Below are positions 43,666-53,188 of a stretch of 64,000 nt of DNA, one piece after another (within the stretch, counting starts at the first letter, position 1; every line of letters begins with the position of its first letter). Origin of the DNA: Microtetraspora malaysiensis (GTDB taxonomy: Bacteria > Actinomycetota > Actinomycetes > Streptosporangiales > Streptosporangiaceae); the NCBI RefSeq assembly GCF_001528665.1, contig NZ_BBYJ01000048.1, positions 86,574 through 150,573 of the forward strand. The letters run 5' to 3'. A model generated the notes under the pieces. That model was given only the letters and a program-made list of their open reading frames with translations, had not been told where the DNA came from and did no database searches. The translations under genes were made by a program, and so were the position numbers.

Positions 43666-43708
43666 AAGGGCCGGGAGACTGCCTTCACGTGCCGTCTCCC
43701 GGCCTTTT
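43666..43708 (+). terminator. Intrinsic terminator after cydB
   Basis: AAGGGCCGGGAGAC (43666-43679) pairs with GTCTCCCGGCCTTTT (43694-43708), giving a long GC stem followed by T residues. It also has A residues on the other flank, so it can serve the convergent pyrophosphatase gene. Confidence 0.8.
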
Positions 43709-43753
43709 CCCGCTCAGGCGCTGAGGGGCCGCCATCTACATCGGCTCAGATCG

Positions 43754-44236
43754 TCAGGCGTCGACGCCCCGGGCCTGGGCGTCGACGACCACGGCCTCGG
43801 CCCGCTCGCGGCCCTCCCAGCCCCAGGTGTCCACGCTTTTGCCCGGCTCCAGATCCTTGTAGACGTCGAAGAAGTGGGCGATCTCGTTCAGCACGTGCTC
43901 GGGGACGTCCTCCCGGTTCTGCAGGCGCTGGTAGCGGCTGTCGTCGGCGGGCACGCACAGCACTTTCGCGTCCGGCCCCATCTCGTCGTGCATCCAGAAG
44001 ACGGCGACCGGGCGGGCCCGGATCACGCAGCCGGGAAAGGTCGGCATGTCGCCGAGAACCAGCGCGTCCAGCGGCTCGCCGTCCTCCGCCACGGTGCCGG
44101 GCAGGAAGCCGTAGTCGTACGGATAGGACGTCGCGGTGAACAGCATCCGGTCCAGGCGGATCCGCTGCCGGGTGGCGTCCATCTCGTACTTGTTGCGTGA
44201 GCCGCGCGGCGTCTCCACCATCACATCGAAACGCAC
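43754..44236 (-). CDS. ppa: Inorganic pyrophosphatase (family I)
   Basis: 160 residues from the GTG at 44236 (VRFDVMVETPRGSRNKYEMD), behind a GGGGG run; a longer frame upstream is possible. Catalytic segments are RIRLDRMLFTATSYPYDYGF, LPGTVAEDGEPLDALVLGD (the D-x-x-P-x-D metal motif) and VLNEIAHFFDVYKDLEPGK. All essential Asp residues are present. It hydrolyses pyrophosphate from biosynthetic reactions. Confidence 0.93.
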   Translation of the reverse strand: MRFDVMVETPRGSRNKYEMDATRQRIRLDRMLFTATSYPYDYGFLPGTVAEDGEPLDALVLGDMPTFPGCVIRARPVAVFWMHDEMGPDAKVLCVPADDSRYQRLQNREDVPEHVLNEIAHFFDVYKDLEPGKSVDTWGWEGRERAEAVVVDAQARGVDA

Positions 44237-44321
44237 CTCATGCCCCCTTCCCGGGGACGGCCGCTCTCCCAATCGTACGGCTGAGCAGCGCGGACGCTCC
44301 GTGACGGCCGAGGCCGGAGGC

Positions 44322-45476
44322 TTACCGGTGGGCGACCAGCACCGCGTGGTGCTCGACCCCGGCGGGGCCGTCCGGGTCGGCGTGGACGGTGGCGGCCCGC
44401 AGCCGGGGCAGGCCGTGGATGAGCCGATGCTCGGCCTCGACCGCGACCGCGTGCGCCTCGACCAGGGTCAGGCCGGGATCGAGCACGATCTCGACCTCGG
44501 CGCGCAGCGCGTGGCCGATCCAGCGCAGCCGCACCGCGCCGGCCCGCCGTACGCCCGGGACCTCGGCGAGGAGGCGCTCGGCCTCCTCGACCAGGGCCGG
44601 ATCGACGGCGTCCATGAGGCGGTGCCAGATCTGCCGGGCCGCGTCGCGCAGCACGAAGCAGATCGCGCCCGTGATCAGCAGGCCGACGATCGGGTCGGCG
44701 AGCGGCAGGCCCATCGCGACCCCGCCCGCCCCCACCAGCACGGCCAGGGAGGTGTAGCCGTCGGTCCTGGCGTGCAGCCCGTCCGCCACCAGCGCGGCCG
44801 AGCCGATCTCCCGGCCCACCCTGATCCGGTAGCGGGCTACCCACTCATTTCCGGCGAACCCGACGAGACCGGCGACGGCCACCCAGCCCGCGGCCCGGAT
44901 GTCGTGCGGGTCGGCCAGCCGCCGGATCGCCTCGTAGCCCGCGAGCCCGGCGGACGCGGCGATGGCCAGCACGATGAACACGCCGGCCAGGTCCTCGGCC
45001 CGGCCGTAGCCGTACGTGAAGCGCCGGGTGGCCGCGCGCCGCCCCAGCCAGAAGGCGATCCCGAGCGGGAGCGCGGTCAGGGCGTCGGCGACGTTGTGCA
45101 GCGTGTCGCCCAGCAGTGCGACCGACCCGGAGAACGCCACGACCACCGCCTGGACGACGGCGGTCACCGCCAGCACCGCGAACGAGACGGCGAGGGCGCG
45201 CATCCCGCGAGCGCTCGACTCCAGGGCCGCGTCGGTCTTGGCGGCGCTGTCGTGCGTGTGCGGCACCATGACGTGGCGCATCCGGGCCGCCCACGCCCCG
45301 AACCGTCCGCCGCCCGCTCCGTCCCGAGCCCCGTGCCCGTGCCCGTGACCGTGCCCGTGCTCGTGCTCGTGCTCGTGCTCGTGACCGTGGCCCTGATCCG
45401 GCCCGCGCCGGGTGACGTGGGCACGGCCGGAGGGGTGGTCGTGGGGGTGATCCTGACCCTGGTGCGGCTCGGACAT
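44322..45476 (-). CDS. Cation diffusion facilitator (CDF) family transporter
   Basis: 384 residues. The first 52 hold a dense His tract (HGHEHEHEHEHGHGHGHGHG), likely a zinc-buffering tail. The metal site is formed by GDTLHNVADALTALPL in TM2 (HxxxD) and ADGLHARTDGYTSLAVL in TM5 (HxxxD). Six helices and a cytoplasmic dimer domain (LLAEVPGVRRAGAVRLRWIG) follow. These proteins export zinc or other divalent metals using the proton gradient. It is divergent from an ArsR regulator across an 81-bp gap. Confidence 0.92.
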   Translation of the reverse strand: MSEPHQGQDHPHDHPSGRAHVTRRGPDQGHGHEHEHEHEHGHGHGHGHGARDGAGGGRFGAWAARMRHVMVPHTHDSAAKTDAALESSARGMRALAVSFAVLAVTAVVQAVVVAFSGSVALLGDTLHNVADALTALPLGIAFWLGRRAATRRFTYGYGRAEDLAGVFIVLAIAASAGLAGYEAIRRLADPHDIRAAGWVAVAGLVGFAGNEWVARYRIRVGREIGSAALVADGLHARTDGYTSLAVLVGAGGVAMGLPLADPIVGLLITGAICFVLRDAARQIWHRLMDAVDPALVEEAERLLAEVPGVRRAGAVRLRWIGHALRAEVEIVLDPGLTLVEAHAVAVEAEHRLIHGLPRLRAATVHADPDGPAGVEHHAVLVAHR

Positions 45477-45557
45477 GAGTGCCTCGCTTGCGTCGGACGG
45501 CTCTCCGGCCGACTATATGTATTCATGTACGCACGCGACAACGAATCAGGTACGAGC
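45477..45557. promoter_or_regulatory. Shared promoter/operator between the CDF and ArsR genes
   Basis: The 81-bp gap contains an AT-rich imperfect palindrome around TATATGTATTCATGTACGC (about 45513-45531), resembling the ATGAA-containing operators of metal-sensing ArsR/SmtB proteins. Control of both genes from here is inferred. Confidence 0.5.
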
Positions 45558-45881
45558 ATGTCGCAGGAGCAACCCGACCGCGCCCGGGTGGAGGCGGCGG
45601 TCGCCGCGTTCCGCATGCTCAGTGACGCGACCCGGCTGCGCCTGATGTGGCTGCTGGCCTCCGGGGAGTACGACGTCTCGTCGCTGTCGCGGATGGTGGC
45701 CGTGGCGCGCCCCTCGGTCTCCCAGCACCTCGCCAAGCTGCGCCTGGCCGGGCTGGTGCGCACCCGCCGGGACGGCCGCCGCGTCCTCTACCGGGCGACG
45801 GACACGCACGTCCGCACGCTCATCGCCGAGGCGCTGTCGCACGCCGATCACGAGGTGTCCGGGACACCGCGCCACGACTGA
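45558..45881 (+). CDS. ArsR/SmtB-family metal-responsive repressor
   Basis: 107 residues: AFRMLSDATRLRLMWLLASG, EYDVSSLSRMVAVARPSVSQ, HLAKLRLAGLVRTRRDGRRV and LYRATDTHVRTLIAEALSHADHEV. The last helix contains Asp and His residues arranged like the alpha-5 metal site of CzrA/SmtB (DTHVRTLIAEALSHADH). Divergence from a His-rich CDF exporter fits a zinc or cobalt sensor. Met 11 codons upstream is an alternative start. Confidence 0.9.
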   Translation: MSQEQPDRARVEAAVAAFRMLSDATRLRLMWLLASGEYDVSSLSRMVAVARPSVSQHLAKLRLAGLVRTRRDGRRVLYRATDTHVRTLIAEALSHADHEVSGTPRHD

Positions 45882-45974
45882 GCTCCCGGCCCCGTTCGGC
45901 GGGCAACCCTGTGCTGAGAATCCGCGATTCTGTGCTCAGTCGCTGAGTTCGATCTGGTGGATCCTCCCCGGCGG

Positions 45975-48809
45975 CTATCGCTCTGAGGCCATCATCGGTG
46001 TCGCGGCGGGGGCCATCGGGGCGAAGCCGAGATCGGCCAGCGCGGCCGCGCCACGACCGGCGTGGTCGCCGCCGGCGAGCACCAGGGTGCGCAGCGACTG
46101 GTAGCGGCAGCCGGCGGCGTCAAACGCGTCTACCGTGGCGAGCAACCGCTCCCGGTCATTGTCGAGCAGCGCTTGGGCCCGCTCCACAATGGCGGTGGCG
46201 ACCGGGTTGCCGGCCACGACGGTCCGAGCCTCGGCCACCCGGTCGCGAGCACCGGGGCTCCCGGCGAGCACGGCGGCTTCGGCGCGCAGCGCCACGTACC
46301 AGTGAAGCCAGATCCAGGTGACCCATTGCCACACCTCGCCGGGCTCAGGCGCCAGCCGCTCCAGCGCCTGCGGCGCCTGCCCGCGGTGGAGCAGAAGCAT
46401 CGCGTCGAAGACCGCCCCGTAGCCGTAGGTATTGCCCGGTGAGGGGTCGAGTTGATTCAGGACCGCGCTCCATTCGCGCCGGGCGTCCTGGTCGTCGCAC
46501 AGGCCGTGGATCGTCGCCACCGCAGCCGCCGGCGGACCGAGGACGGACCTGGCGGGGCCGCCGGCCCGCTGCCACGCGTCGAGGAACCGAACGCTGCCGG
46601 CGCGTACGTCGTCAAGGTTGCCCGCGAACGCGTCGGCCACAAGGAGCCAGCCCGTGGCGCGATGGCCGACCTCCGCCAGCAGCGGATGATCCGCCAGTTG
46701 CCGTGCCCACCGGCGGGCACCAGGCAGGTCCCCCGCGCCGAGGCCAGCCTCGGTGACCTCACCAAGTGCCTCGATCAGCTCGTGGGTACCGGCCGGGGTG
46801 TCCGGTGTGGACGAGAGCAGGGTGATCCGGCGCCGGGCCGTGCCGGCGGCGGCGAACGTGTCGCCGGCCCAGCTCTGGGCGCAGGCGAGCGTATCCAGCG
46901 CGGCGGATTCGGCGAGCGGGTCACCCGTGCGGTGAGCGAGTTCGACCGATCGTTCCGCGCGGGCGATCGTCACCGGGACCCCGTTGTCGTCCAGGCCCTG
47001 TGCGGCGCCCATTGCGTCGGAGAGCGCCCGCCCGGCCTCGGCCAGCGCCACCGCGGCCTGCGCGGCCGGGTCGTCGCCGGCCAGCTCCCGCGCCTGGGTG
47101 ATGAGTGCGATCGCCTCCTGCTGCGGCAGCTTCCGTACGAACTTGCCGGAGAACCGGTAGGCGTTGGCGGCGGCGGTCGCCAGGTCACGGGCGGCACCGG
47201 CGGTGTCGCCGGACCTGCGGGCGGCGTCCGCGGCCGCGCGGTGCAGGCGGTCCATGTCATCGCCATGCATCCGGCAGCCGGCCACGGCCGCCGCCTGCCG
47301 CAGCATCGACGCCGCGGCGGCAGGATCGGTCGCGAGCGCGGCCGCCTGCTCATAGCGCCCCTGCGACTCGCCGATCAGGTTACGGGTGAAGGTCAGCTCC
47401 GCCAGGCGCCGGGCGAGATCGTACGCGTCCGCGCGCTGCTCCGGCTGTTCGGCCGCCCACACCAGGGCCGCGCGGAGATCGTCCGCCACCAGGTCGAACC
47501 GGGCCCGCCAGTCCTGGCGTGCCACTGCCAGTCCGGCGGCCTTGGCCAGGCACCAGCGAAGGTGCCGGGATCGAGCGTCGACCAGCTCACCGGCCTCGGC
47601 GAGCCGCTCGGTCGCGTACTGGCGGATGGTCTCCAGCGCCCGGTACTCCGTACCGCCCGGGGACGCCGTCACCACCAGCAGGCTCTGTTCGGCGAGCCGA
47701 GCCAGTCCCTCGGCGACAATGCCTTCCTCGGATCCGGCCACCTCCGCCGCCGCCGCGGCGGTGAACGGCGCCACGAACACCGACACCCGGCGCAGCAGCG
47801 CCCGGTCGGCCGGCTCCAGCAGGGCGTGGCTCCAGTCCAGCGCCCCCCGCACGGAACGGTGCCGTTCGTCGGCGCGGGAGCCGCCGGTGAGCATCCGGAG
47901 CGGGTGGGACAGGGCGGCGGTGATGCCATCGAGCCCGAGCGTGGGATACCGGGCGGCGGCCAGCTCGATCGCCAGCGCCATTCCGTCCAGCCGCGCACAG
48001 ATCGCGGCGACCTGGTCGCGCAGTGACGGATCCAGCGGCCGGCCGACCGCCGCCACCCGCTCCATGAACAACGCGACCGCGTCCGACTCACCGTCGACGG
48101 TCAACGACAGCGGCGGCACCGGATACACCCGTTCGAACGGCACCATCAGCCGGGCCCGGCTGGTCGCCAGCACCGTCAACCGAGGGCACGTCGCCAGCAG
48201 CCGCTCAAGAAGCAGCGCCACCCCGTCCACCACGTGCTCGCAGTTGTCCAGCACCAGCAACGCGTGACGGTCGGCCAGCGCGGCGACCACGGACTCGGTC
48301 ATGTCGCGGCCGGGCTGCTCACCCAGGCCGAGCGCCCCGGCGACCGCGGTCGCGATCATCCCCGGGTCGGTGACCGGGACGAGGTCGACGAACCACACCC
48401 CGTCGGAGTACTCACCGGCTGCTTCCGCGGCCGCCGCCAACGCGAGCCGGGTCTTGCCCACCCCGCCGGGACCGACCGCGGTCACCTGACGGTGCGCCTT
48501 GATCATCTCGGTCAGCTCGGCCCGCTCGCTCTCCCGGCCGATGAACGAGGTCAGCGGGGCGGGCAGAACTGGTGCCGGGCGCGAGGGGCCGGCACCGGTC
48601 GGCTCGGGCGCACGCTGGGCGAGCGCCCGCCGATCCGGCACCTCCAGCTTGCGCAGCAGCGAGGAGACGTGACTCTCCACCGTCCGCACCGAGATGCACA
48701 GCCGCGCCGCGATCTCGGCGTTGCTGAGATGGGCCCCGACCAGTTCCAGCACCTCGGCTTCCCGAGGCGAGATCTCCACGTCTGTCACCACCGCCCCAGT
48801 TTGCCGCAT
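45975..48809 (-). CDS. Large LuxR-type regulator with N-terminal HTH, NTPase and TPR-like repeats
   Basis: About 944 residues from the Met at 48809. Unusually for large LuxR proteins the HTH is N-terminal: VEISPREAEVLELVGAHLSN, AEIAARLCISVRTVESHVSS and LLRKLEVPDRRALAQ. An NB-ARC/AAA-like NTPase follows, with P-loop TAVGPGGVGKTRLALAAA, LLVLDNCEHVVDGVALL (Walker B), TVLATSRARLMVPFE (sensor) and GMALAIELAAARYPTLGLDG. The remaining 550 residues are helical TPR-like repeats. This layout resembles actinomycete BTAD-related/LuxR ATPase regulators sensing small ligands. It is divergent from a VOC gene, its likely target (inference). Confidence 0.88.
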   Translation of the reverse strand: MRQTGAVVTDVEISPREAEVLELVGAHLSNAEIAARLCISVRTVESHVSSLLRKLEVPDRRALAQRAPEPTGAGPSRPAPVLPAPLTSFIGRESERAELTEMIKAHRQVTAVGPGGVGKTRLALAAAAEAAGEYSDGVWFVDLVPVTDPGMIATAVAGALGLGEQPGRDMTESVVAALADRHALLVLDNCEHVVDGVALLLERLLATCPRLTVLATSRARLMVPFERVYPVPPLSLTVDGESDAVALFMERVAAVGRPLDPSLRDQVAAICARLDGMALAIELAAARYPTLGLDGITAALSHPLRMLTGGSRADERHRSVRGALDWSHALLEPADRALLRRVSVFVAPFTAAAAAEVAGSEEGIVAEGLARLAEQSLLVVTASPGGTEYRALETIRQYATERLAEAGELVDARSRHLRWCLAKAAGLAVARQDWRARFDLVADDLRAALVWAAEQPEQRADAYDLARRLAELTFTRNLIGESQGRYEQAAALATDPAAAASMLRQAAAVAGCRMHGDDMDRLHRAAADAARRSGDTAGAARDLATAAANAYRFSGKFVRKLPQQEAIALITQARELAGDDPAAQAAVALAEAGRALSDAMGAAQGLDDNGVPVTIARAERSVELAHRTGDPLAESAALDTLACAQSWAGDTFAAAGTARRRITLLSSTPDTPAGTHELIEALGEVTEAGLGAGDLPGARRWARQLADHPLLAEVGHRATGWLLVADAFAGNLDDVRAGSVRFLDAWQRAGGPARSVLGPPAAAVATIHGLCDDQDARREWSAVLNQLDPSPGNTYGYGAVFDAMLLLHRGQAPQALERLAPEPGEVWQWVTWIWLHWYVALRAEAAVLAGSPGARDRVAEARTVVAGNPVATAIVERAQALLDNDRERLLATVDAFDAAGCRYQSLRTLVLAGGDHAGRGAAALADLGFAPMAPAATPMMASER

Positions 48810-48982
48810 CCGCTTCACGGCCCCATCCGTGGTGACCACCGCCCGCGATCCGTGCTGTCGATCCGTGCCGTCGATCCGTGGGCGGTTCCGTGGTCGCCAC
48901 GGATGTGGAGCGGACGGGGCGAAAGCGAAGCTGTGAATGTCCACACGGCGGGTCGATGTGACCCACGACCACAGGAGTGACG

Positions 48983-49339
48983 ATGACCGCCTCTTCCACC
49001 CAGGGGATCATGACCGTGCTGCACCCCGTGTCCGACCTGGCGAAGGCCAAGGCGGTGTACGCGGCCCTGCTCGGCATCGCGCCGCAGACCGACTCGCCCT
49101 ACTACGTCGGCTTCGATGCCGCGGGCCAGCACATCGGACTGGTGCCGGACGGTGGACCGCAGGGCATGACCTCACCGGTCGCCTACTGGCACGTGCCGGA
49201 CATCGAGGCGAAGCTGGCCGAGCTGACCGCCGCGGGGGCCACCGTGAAGGAGGCCGCGCACGAGGTCGGCGGCGGCCGCCTGGTGGCCACCGTCACCGAC
49301 CCCGACGGCAACGTCCTCGGGCTGATCCAGGACCGCTGA
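48983..49339 (+). CDS. VOC-family glyoxalase/bleomycin-resistance-like protein
   Basis: 118 residues starting at ATG 48983 behind AGGAG. GIMTVLHPVSDLAKAKAVYA, GFDAAGQHIGLVPDGG, YWHVPDIEAKLAELTAAGAT and TDPDGNVLGLIQDR give one VOC monomer with paired half-modules. It lies 173 bp from the oppositely transcribed LuxR-type regulator, the spacing of a divergent regulator-target pair. Confidence 0.88.
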   Translation: MTASSTQGIMTVLHPVSDLAKAKAVYAALLGIAPQTDSPYYVGFDAAGQHIGLVPDGGPQGMTSPVAYWHVPDIEAKLAELTAAGATVKEAAHEVGGGRLVATVTDPDGNVLGLIQDR

Positions 49340-49479
49340 GCGGCGACCTCGACGGCATCATCACGCGAATACAGGCCGGTGATGCCGAGTCCATCAGGGA
49401 AAAGCGTCAGCGCAGCCGGACGTCGTCGACGACCGACGCGAGATTCCGAACATCAAGCTCCGCAAGGGGGAAATCTGCC

Positions 49480-49932
49480 ATGAGCAGCACCGAAAGCACC
49501 ACTTACCACGGATTCACGGCCGAGGAACGGGCCGCGATGAAGGAGCACGCCCAAGACCAGAAGAAGGCAGCGCGCCGTAGTTCGCGTGCGGACAAGGCCG
49601 CGCAGGAGCAGCAGGACGTACTCGCGAAGATCGCCGAGATGCAGGACTCGGACCGGCTCCTCGCCGAGCGCGTCCACGCCATCATCACCACCAGCGCCCC
49701 GGCCCTCGCGCCGAAGCTCTGGTATGGCATGCCCGCCTACGCGCTGAACGGCAAAATCGTCTGCCATTTCCAGAGTGCGGCGAAGTTCAAGACGCGCTAC
49801 GCGACGCTCGGGTTCAGCGACCAGGCGAAGCTGGACGACGGCACGGCGTGGGCGGTCGGTTTCGCCCTGACCGAGGTGACGGCCGAGACGGAGGCGCGGA
49901 TCAGTGCGCTGGTGAGGCAGGCGGTGAGCTGA
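49480..49932 (+). CDS. DUF1801 / YdhG-like protein
   Basis: 150 residues behind AAGGGGGA. After a charged helix (AAMKEHAQDQKKAARRSSRA) comes the YdhG core: ERVHAIITTSAPALAPKLWY, GMPAYALNGKIVCHFQSAAK, FKTRYATLGFSDQAKLDDGT and AWAVGFALTEVTAETEARIS. The family is small, soluble and of uncertain function (one member was called an iron chaperone). No partner gene is evident. Confidence 0.85.
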   Translation: MSSTESTTYHGFTAEERAAMKEHAQDQKKAARRSSRADKAAQEQQDVLAKIAEMQDSDRLLAERVHAIITTSAPALAPKLWYGMPAYALNGKIVCHFQSAAKFKTRYATLGFSDQAKLDDGTAWAVGFALTEVTAETEARISALVRQAVS

Positions 49933-50153
49933 GTCGCGCCCAGCCACGCTCTTGCTGTACGCCGACGCCCGGGCTCCGGCTGTCATCGACGCGGACGCCG
50001 CCACAGCGGGGTGGTCTCCACCCGGATCGACGGGACGGCCCGGCCGAGCCGCCTGCGCCGGGACGACCTGGAACACCGCTTCCCGGGCCTGTTGTCGTCG
50101 ATCCTCACCGCCACCCCGCCCCGCGTGCCCGAGGAGCCCGCGGCTCCGCCGCG
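49933..50153. other. Intergenic stretch with a possible small coding remnant
   Basis: A plus-strand frame ending at about 50157 reads RLRRDDLEHRFPGLLSSILT and looks coding but has no start. Upstream of it another frame (YADARAPAVIDADAA) looks like its N-terminal part one frame away. A decayed gene is possible; no family is recognised. Confidence 0.3.
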
Positions 50154-51422
50154 CTAACTCACCGGCTCCTCGCTCAGGCGGCCGGGGGGCGGCGCGGGCC
50201 GGAGCCGCCCGGCACGGTCGAGCCGCCGTATCGCGTACGCCGAGGCGAGCCCGGCGGCCAGCAGGAGCAGCCACGGCAGCGCGGGGACGCCGTGGGCGGC
50301 CCCCACGTCGATGGCCCAGCCGCTGGCTAGGTTGCCGAGCAGGATGCCGACCCCCGAGAAGGCGTTGTAGAGCCCGTAGTAGGTGCCCGTCAGCTCCGGC
50401 CTTCCCAGGGTCGAGATCATCGCCATCTCGAACGGGAAGATCAGCATCCCCGCGGCGGTGAGCAGGATCGCGCTGAGCACCGCGGGCGCCGCCCCCAGCC
50501 CGTACGGCAGGCGCTCGGGCTGGGCAGCGAACTGGCTCGCGAGCAGCACGGGCACGAAGGCCGCGCCCATGACCGCGAGCCCGCGCGCGATGGCCTGCTC
50601 CGGCCGCCACCGGCGCGAGGCGAAGGCGGTCAGCCGGACCTGCCCGGCCACCGCGAGCAGCGCGGTGAAGGTGTACATCACGGCGATCGCGGCCTGGCCC
50701 CCGCCCGCGCGCCCCAGCTCCAGTGGGAGCCCCAGATAGACCTGGTACGAGAGCGCGTACGACACGAACATGGCCGCCGAGAACGCCACGAACGGCCGGT
50801 TCGCGAGCACCTCCTTCCAGTCGGCGGGCACCGGCCGGCCCGTGCCCTGCGCCGTACCCTGCCGCGAAGGCAGCCTGCGGGCCTGCAGCAGCGTCAGCGC
50901 CGCGAAGACGACCGAGGCGGCCAGGCAGGCGAGCCGGAAGTCGACCGCGACGAGCAGCACGCCGACCAGCGGCCCGGCCAGGATCCCCGCCTGGTAGAAG
51001 ACGTTGAACAGGGCGAACGCCTCGACCTTCCGCTCCCCCGCCTCGACCGCGATGTAGGCGCGGACCGCCGGGTTGAACAGCGCCCCCGCGAGGCCGGTCA
51101 GCACCGAGGCGACGATGAGCGCGGGCACCGACGTCGAGACGCCGAACAGGGCGAACCCCACGGTGCGCAGCGCGCACCCCGCCATGATCAGCGGCTTGTA
51201 GCCGTACCGGTCGCAGAGGGTGCCGCCGATCGGGAACATGCCCTGCTGGCTGAGGTTGCGCAGGCCGAGCAGCAGCCCGGTCAGCCAGACGGCCAGCCCG
51301 AGCCGCCCCGACAGGTGGTCGGCCAGGTACGGCACGAGCATGTAGAAGCCCAGGTTGATGCCGAACTGGTTGATCATGAGGAGCCGCACGGCCGGGCCGA
51401 ACGACGTGAACCGCGCTCTCAT
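50154..51422 (-). CDS. Major facilitator superfamily transporter
   Basis: 422 residues with about 12 hydrophobic helices. [20 protein letters not shown] opens the protein. [20 protein letters not shown] is the loop 2-3 motif (G-x-x-x-D-R-x-G-x-K). [20 protein letters not shown] and [20 protein letters not shown] are typical of the drug/proton antiporter group. The ATG overlaps the stop of the PLP-enzyme gene (ATGA), so enzyme and transporter are made together; export of the enzyme's product is a natural guess. Confidence 0.92.
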   Translation of the reverse strand: MRARFTSFGPAVRLLMINQFGINLGFYMLVPYLADHLSGRLGLAVWLTGLLLGLRNLSQQGMFPIGGTLCDRYGYKPLIMAGCALRTVGFALFGVSTSVPALIVASVLTGLAGALFNPAVRAYIAVEAGERKVEAFALFNVFYQAGILAGPLVGVLLVAVDFRLACLAASVVFAALTLLQARRLPSRQGTAQGTGRPVPADWKEVLANRPFVAFSAAMFVSYALSYQVYLGLPLELGRAGGGQAAIAVMYTFTALLAVAGQVRLTAFASRRWRPEQAIARGLAVMGAAFVPVLLASQFAAQPERLPYGLGAAPAVLSAILLTAAGMLIFPFEMAMISTLGRPELTGTYYGLYNAFSGVGILLGNLASGWAIDVGAAHGVPALPWLLLLAAGLASAYAIRRLDRAGRLRPAPPPGRLSEEPVS

Positions 51423-52537
51423 ACGGCGGCTCCCAGCGGGTCGACCACGGTCGCGCAGCGGGTCCATCGGGCGACCTCCCGCTCGGCCGGGTGGGAGATC
51501 TCGTCCGGATCGTCGGCCGGGACGACGCCGAGCAGGCCGTTGGCCGCGCAGTACTCGTCGTCGAAGACCGTGTTCCAGTACCGCCAGGGGCCGTCGGGGA
51601 AGACCGCCACGATCGCGGTCCCCTTCGGCGAGGTCCTGGCCACCCAGTCGGCGACCATGGCGACCGCGCCCGCGCTCCACCCGCCGGTGGCGTAGTGCGC
51701 GGCGGCGAGCGCCCGGCAGGTGTGCACCGCCTCCGCCGGGTTGACCCAGTGGACCTCGGAGAACGCCGCGTAGTCGACGTTCCGCGGATGGATGCTGCTG
51801 CCGAGCCCGCGCATCAGCCGCGACCGGGCGGGCTGCCCGAAGATCGTCGAGCCGATCGTGTCCACCCCGACCAGCGAGACGTCGGGGAAGGTATGGCGCA
51901 GCGCCCGGAGGATCCCCGCGCTGTGCCCTCCCGTACCCACCGAGCAGACGAGGACGTCGATCAGCGGGAGCTGCGCCACCAGCTCGGCGGCGAGCGTGGC
52001 GTAGGCCGCCACATTGTCCGGGTTGTCGTACTGGTTCGGGCAGTAGGCGTCGGGCAGCTCGGCGAGCAGCCGCCGGACCCGCTCCTTGCGCGCCTCCTGC
52101 CATCCGCCGGTCGGGTGCGGCTCGGTCACGATCTCCAGGCGGGCGCCGTACGCCCGGAGCAGCCGCGCCATGAGCGGCTCCAGACCGGGGTCGGCGACGA
52201 GCGTGACCGGGTGACCGTGGACGATGCCGGCCAGCGCCAGGCCGAGCCCGAGCGTGCCGCTGGTCGACTCGACGATCGTGCCGCCGGGGGCCAGCTCGCC
52301 GCGCCGCCGGGCACAGCGCACCATGTTGAGCGCCGGACGGTCCTTGATGCCGCCCGGGTTGAACCCTTCCAGCTTCGCCCAGAAGCCCCGCCCCGGAGCC
52401 GGGCCACGCGCGGGGATCCAGGTGACCGGCGTGTCGCCGACCCGGACGTGCGTGTGGACGTGCGCCGGGACGTACGGCTGCCGCGCCGGCGCGAAGCCGT
52501 CGAACGCGGGCAGCGTGGAACTGACGAGAGAATTCAC
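51419..52537 (-). CDS. PLP-dependent cysteine-synthase-family enzyme
   Basis: 372 residues from the GTG at 52537. [20 protein letters not shown] carries the PLP lysine (about 65), but the Ser usually found between GG and IKD/VKD is absent. [20 protein letters not shown] is the substrate loop (STSGT where NTG/TSGNT is usual) and [20 protein letters not shown] the phosphate-binding Gly loop. The fold is that of O-acetylserine sulfhydrylase, cystathionine beta-synthase and SbnA-like diaminopropionate enzymes. The altered loops and the coupled MFS gene suggest specialised amino-acid chemistry rather than cysteine synthesis (inference). Confidence 0.85.
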   Translation of the reverse strand: MNSLVSSTLPAFDGFAPARQPYVPAHVHTHVRVGDTPVTWIPARGPAPGRGFWAKLEGFNPGGIKDRPALNMVRCARRRGELAPGGTIVESTSGTLGLGLALAGIVHGHPVTLVADPGLEPLMARLLRAYGARLEIVTEPHPTGGWQEARKERVRRLLAELPDAYCPNQYDNPDNVAAYATLAAELVAQLPLIDVLVCSVGTGGHSAGILRALRHTFPDVSLVGVDTIGSTIFGQPARSRLMRGLGSSIHPRNVDYAAFSEVHWVNPAEAVHTCRALAAAHYATGGWSAGAVAMVADWVARTSPKGTAIVAVFPDGPWRYWNTVFDDEYCAANGLLGVVPADDPDEISHPAEREVARWTRCATVVDPLGAAV

Positions 52538-52638
52538 TGTTGACCAACCCACCAAAGGTCCGCGGCGCCCCCTCCCGGGGCACCGGATGACGTCGTCTGC
52601 GCTTCCCCGCGCGAAGTTCCTCGCGCGGAACGGTGGGC

Positions 52639-53061
52639 CTATATGCGCAGCACGCAGAGCGCGACCCGGTCGCCCCCGCACGGTACGCGGAGCGACGGCG
52701 GAGGCGCGGGCCGGGACGGAAGGCGCGGCGCGACCGGCAGCACGACCATGGTGGCGGCCGTGGCGTGGAGGGGGGCGTAGCCGTCCACGGCGCGGGTCCA
52801 CAGCGCCACGGCCTCGTCGCAGCACTCGGAGTGGTGGGGCAGGTCACCGCAGCCGCCGCCGTCGTCGTCGGGACAGGGCGTCCCGGCGGCGACGTGGTGG
52901 TGATGGACGTGATGCGCTTGGTCGAGCGTGCAACAGGAGGCGGCGTTCGCCGAGAAGAGCCCCAGCGCCGCCATCACGACGACGAGCATCCGGCCCACCC
53001 GCGCCCACATGGGGCCGCGAGACGGCACGGCGGCGGCGTCCGGGGAAGTCCTGTCACACAT
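52639..53061 (-). CDS. His/Cys-rich putative secreted protein
   Basis: About 140 residues. A hydrophobic segment near 18-40 ([20 protein letters not shown]) looks like a signal peptide. The mature part begins with [13 protein letters not shown], then [20 protein letters not shown], giving His and Cys clusters suited to metal binding, and a hydrophobic Pro-rich tail. The start is uncertain (53061, or Met at 53010). No named family is recognised; it resembles small actinomycete proteins with conserved Cys/His spacing. A role in copper or zinc handling is only a guess. Confidence 0.55.
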   Translation of the reverse strand: MCDRTSPDAAAVPSRGPMWARVGRMLVVVMAALGLFSANAASCCTLDQAHHVHHHHVAAGTPCPDDDGGGCGDLPHHSECCDEAVALWTRAVDGYAPLHATAATMVVLPVAPRLPSRPAPPPSLRVPCGGDRVALCVLRI

Positions 53062-53188
53062 CGCGGGAAGATGTGCCCAGGTCACGGCACCTTCCATGCG
53101 GGCGAAACGCGGGTGGGAGGCGCCGCGGCCCGACAATTTACCTCTCCATCGCCGCACGCCCCGGGACGTCCCCGCGGTGAAGTCCGGC

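Noticed and set aside
49340..49479. A DUF1801 protein beginning near 48937
   Set aside because: The longer frame is antisense-like and overlaps the VOC gene; ATG 49480 has its own ribosome site and begins the conserved protein.
50154..52847. A single 897-residue protein covering MFS and PLP genes
   Set aside because: The MFS frame is real only from 51422; the upstream part is out of frame with the PLP enzyme, whose motifs are in another frame.
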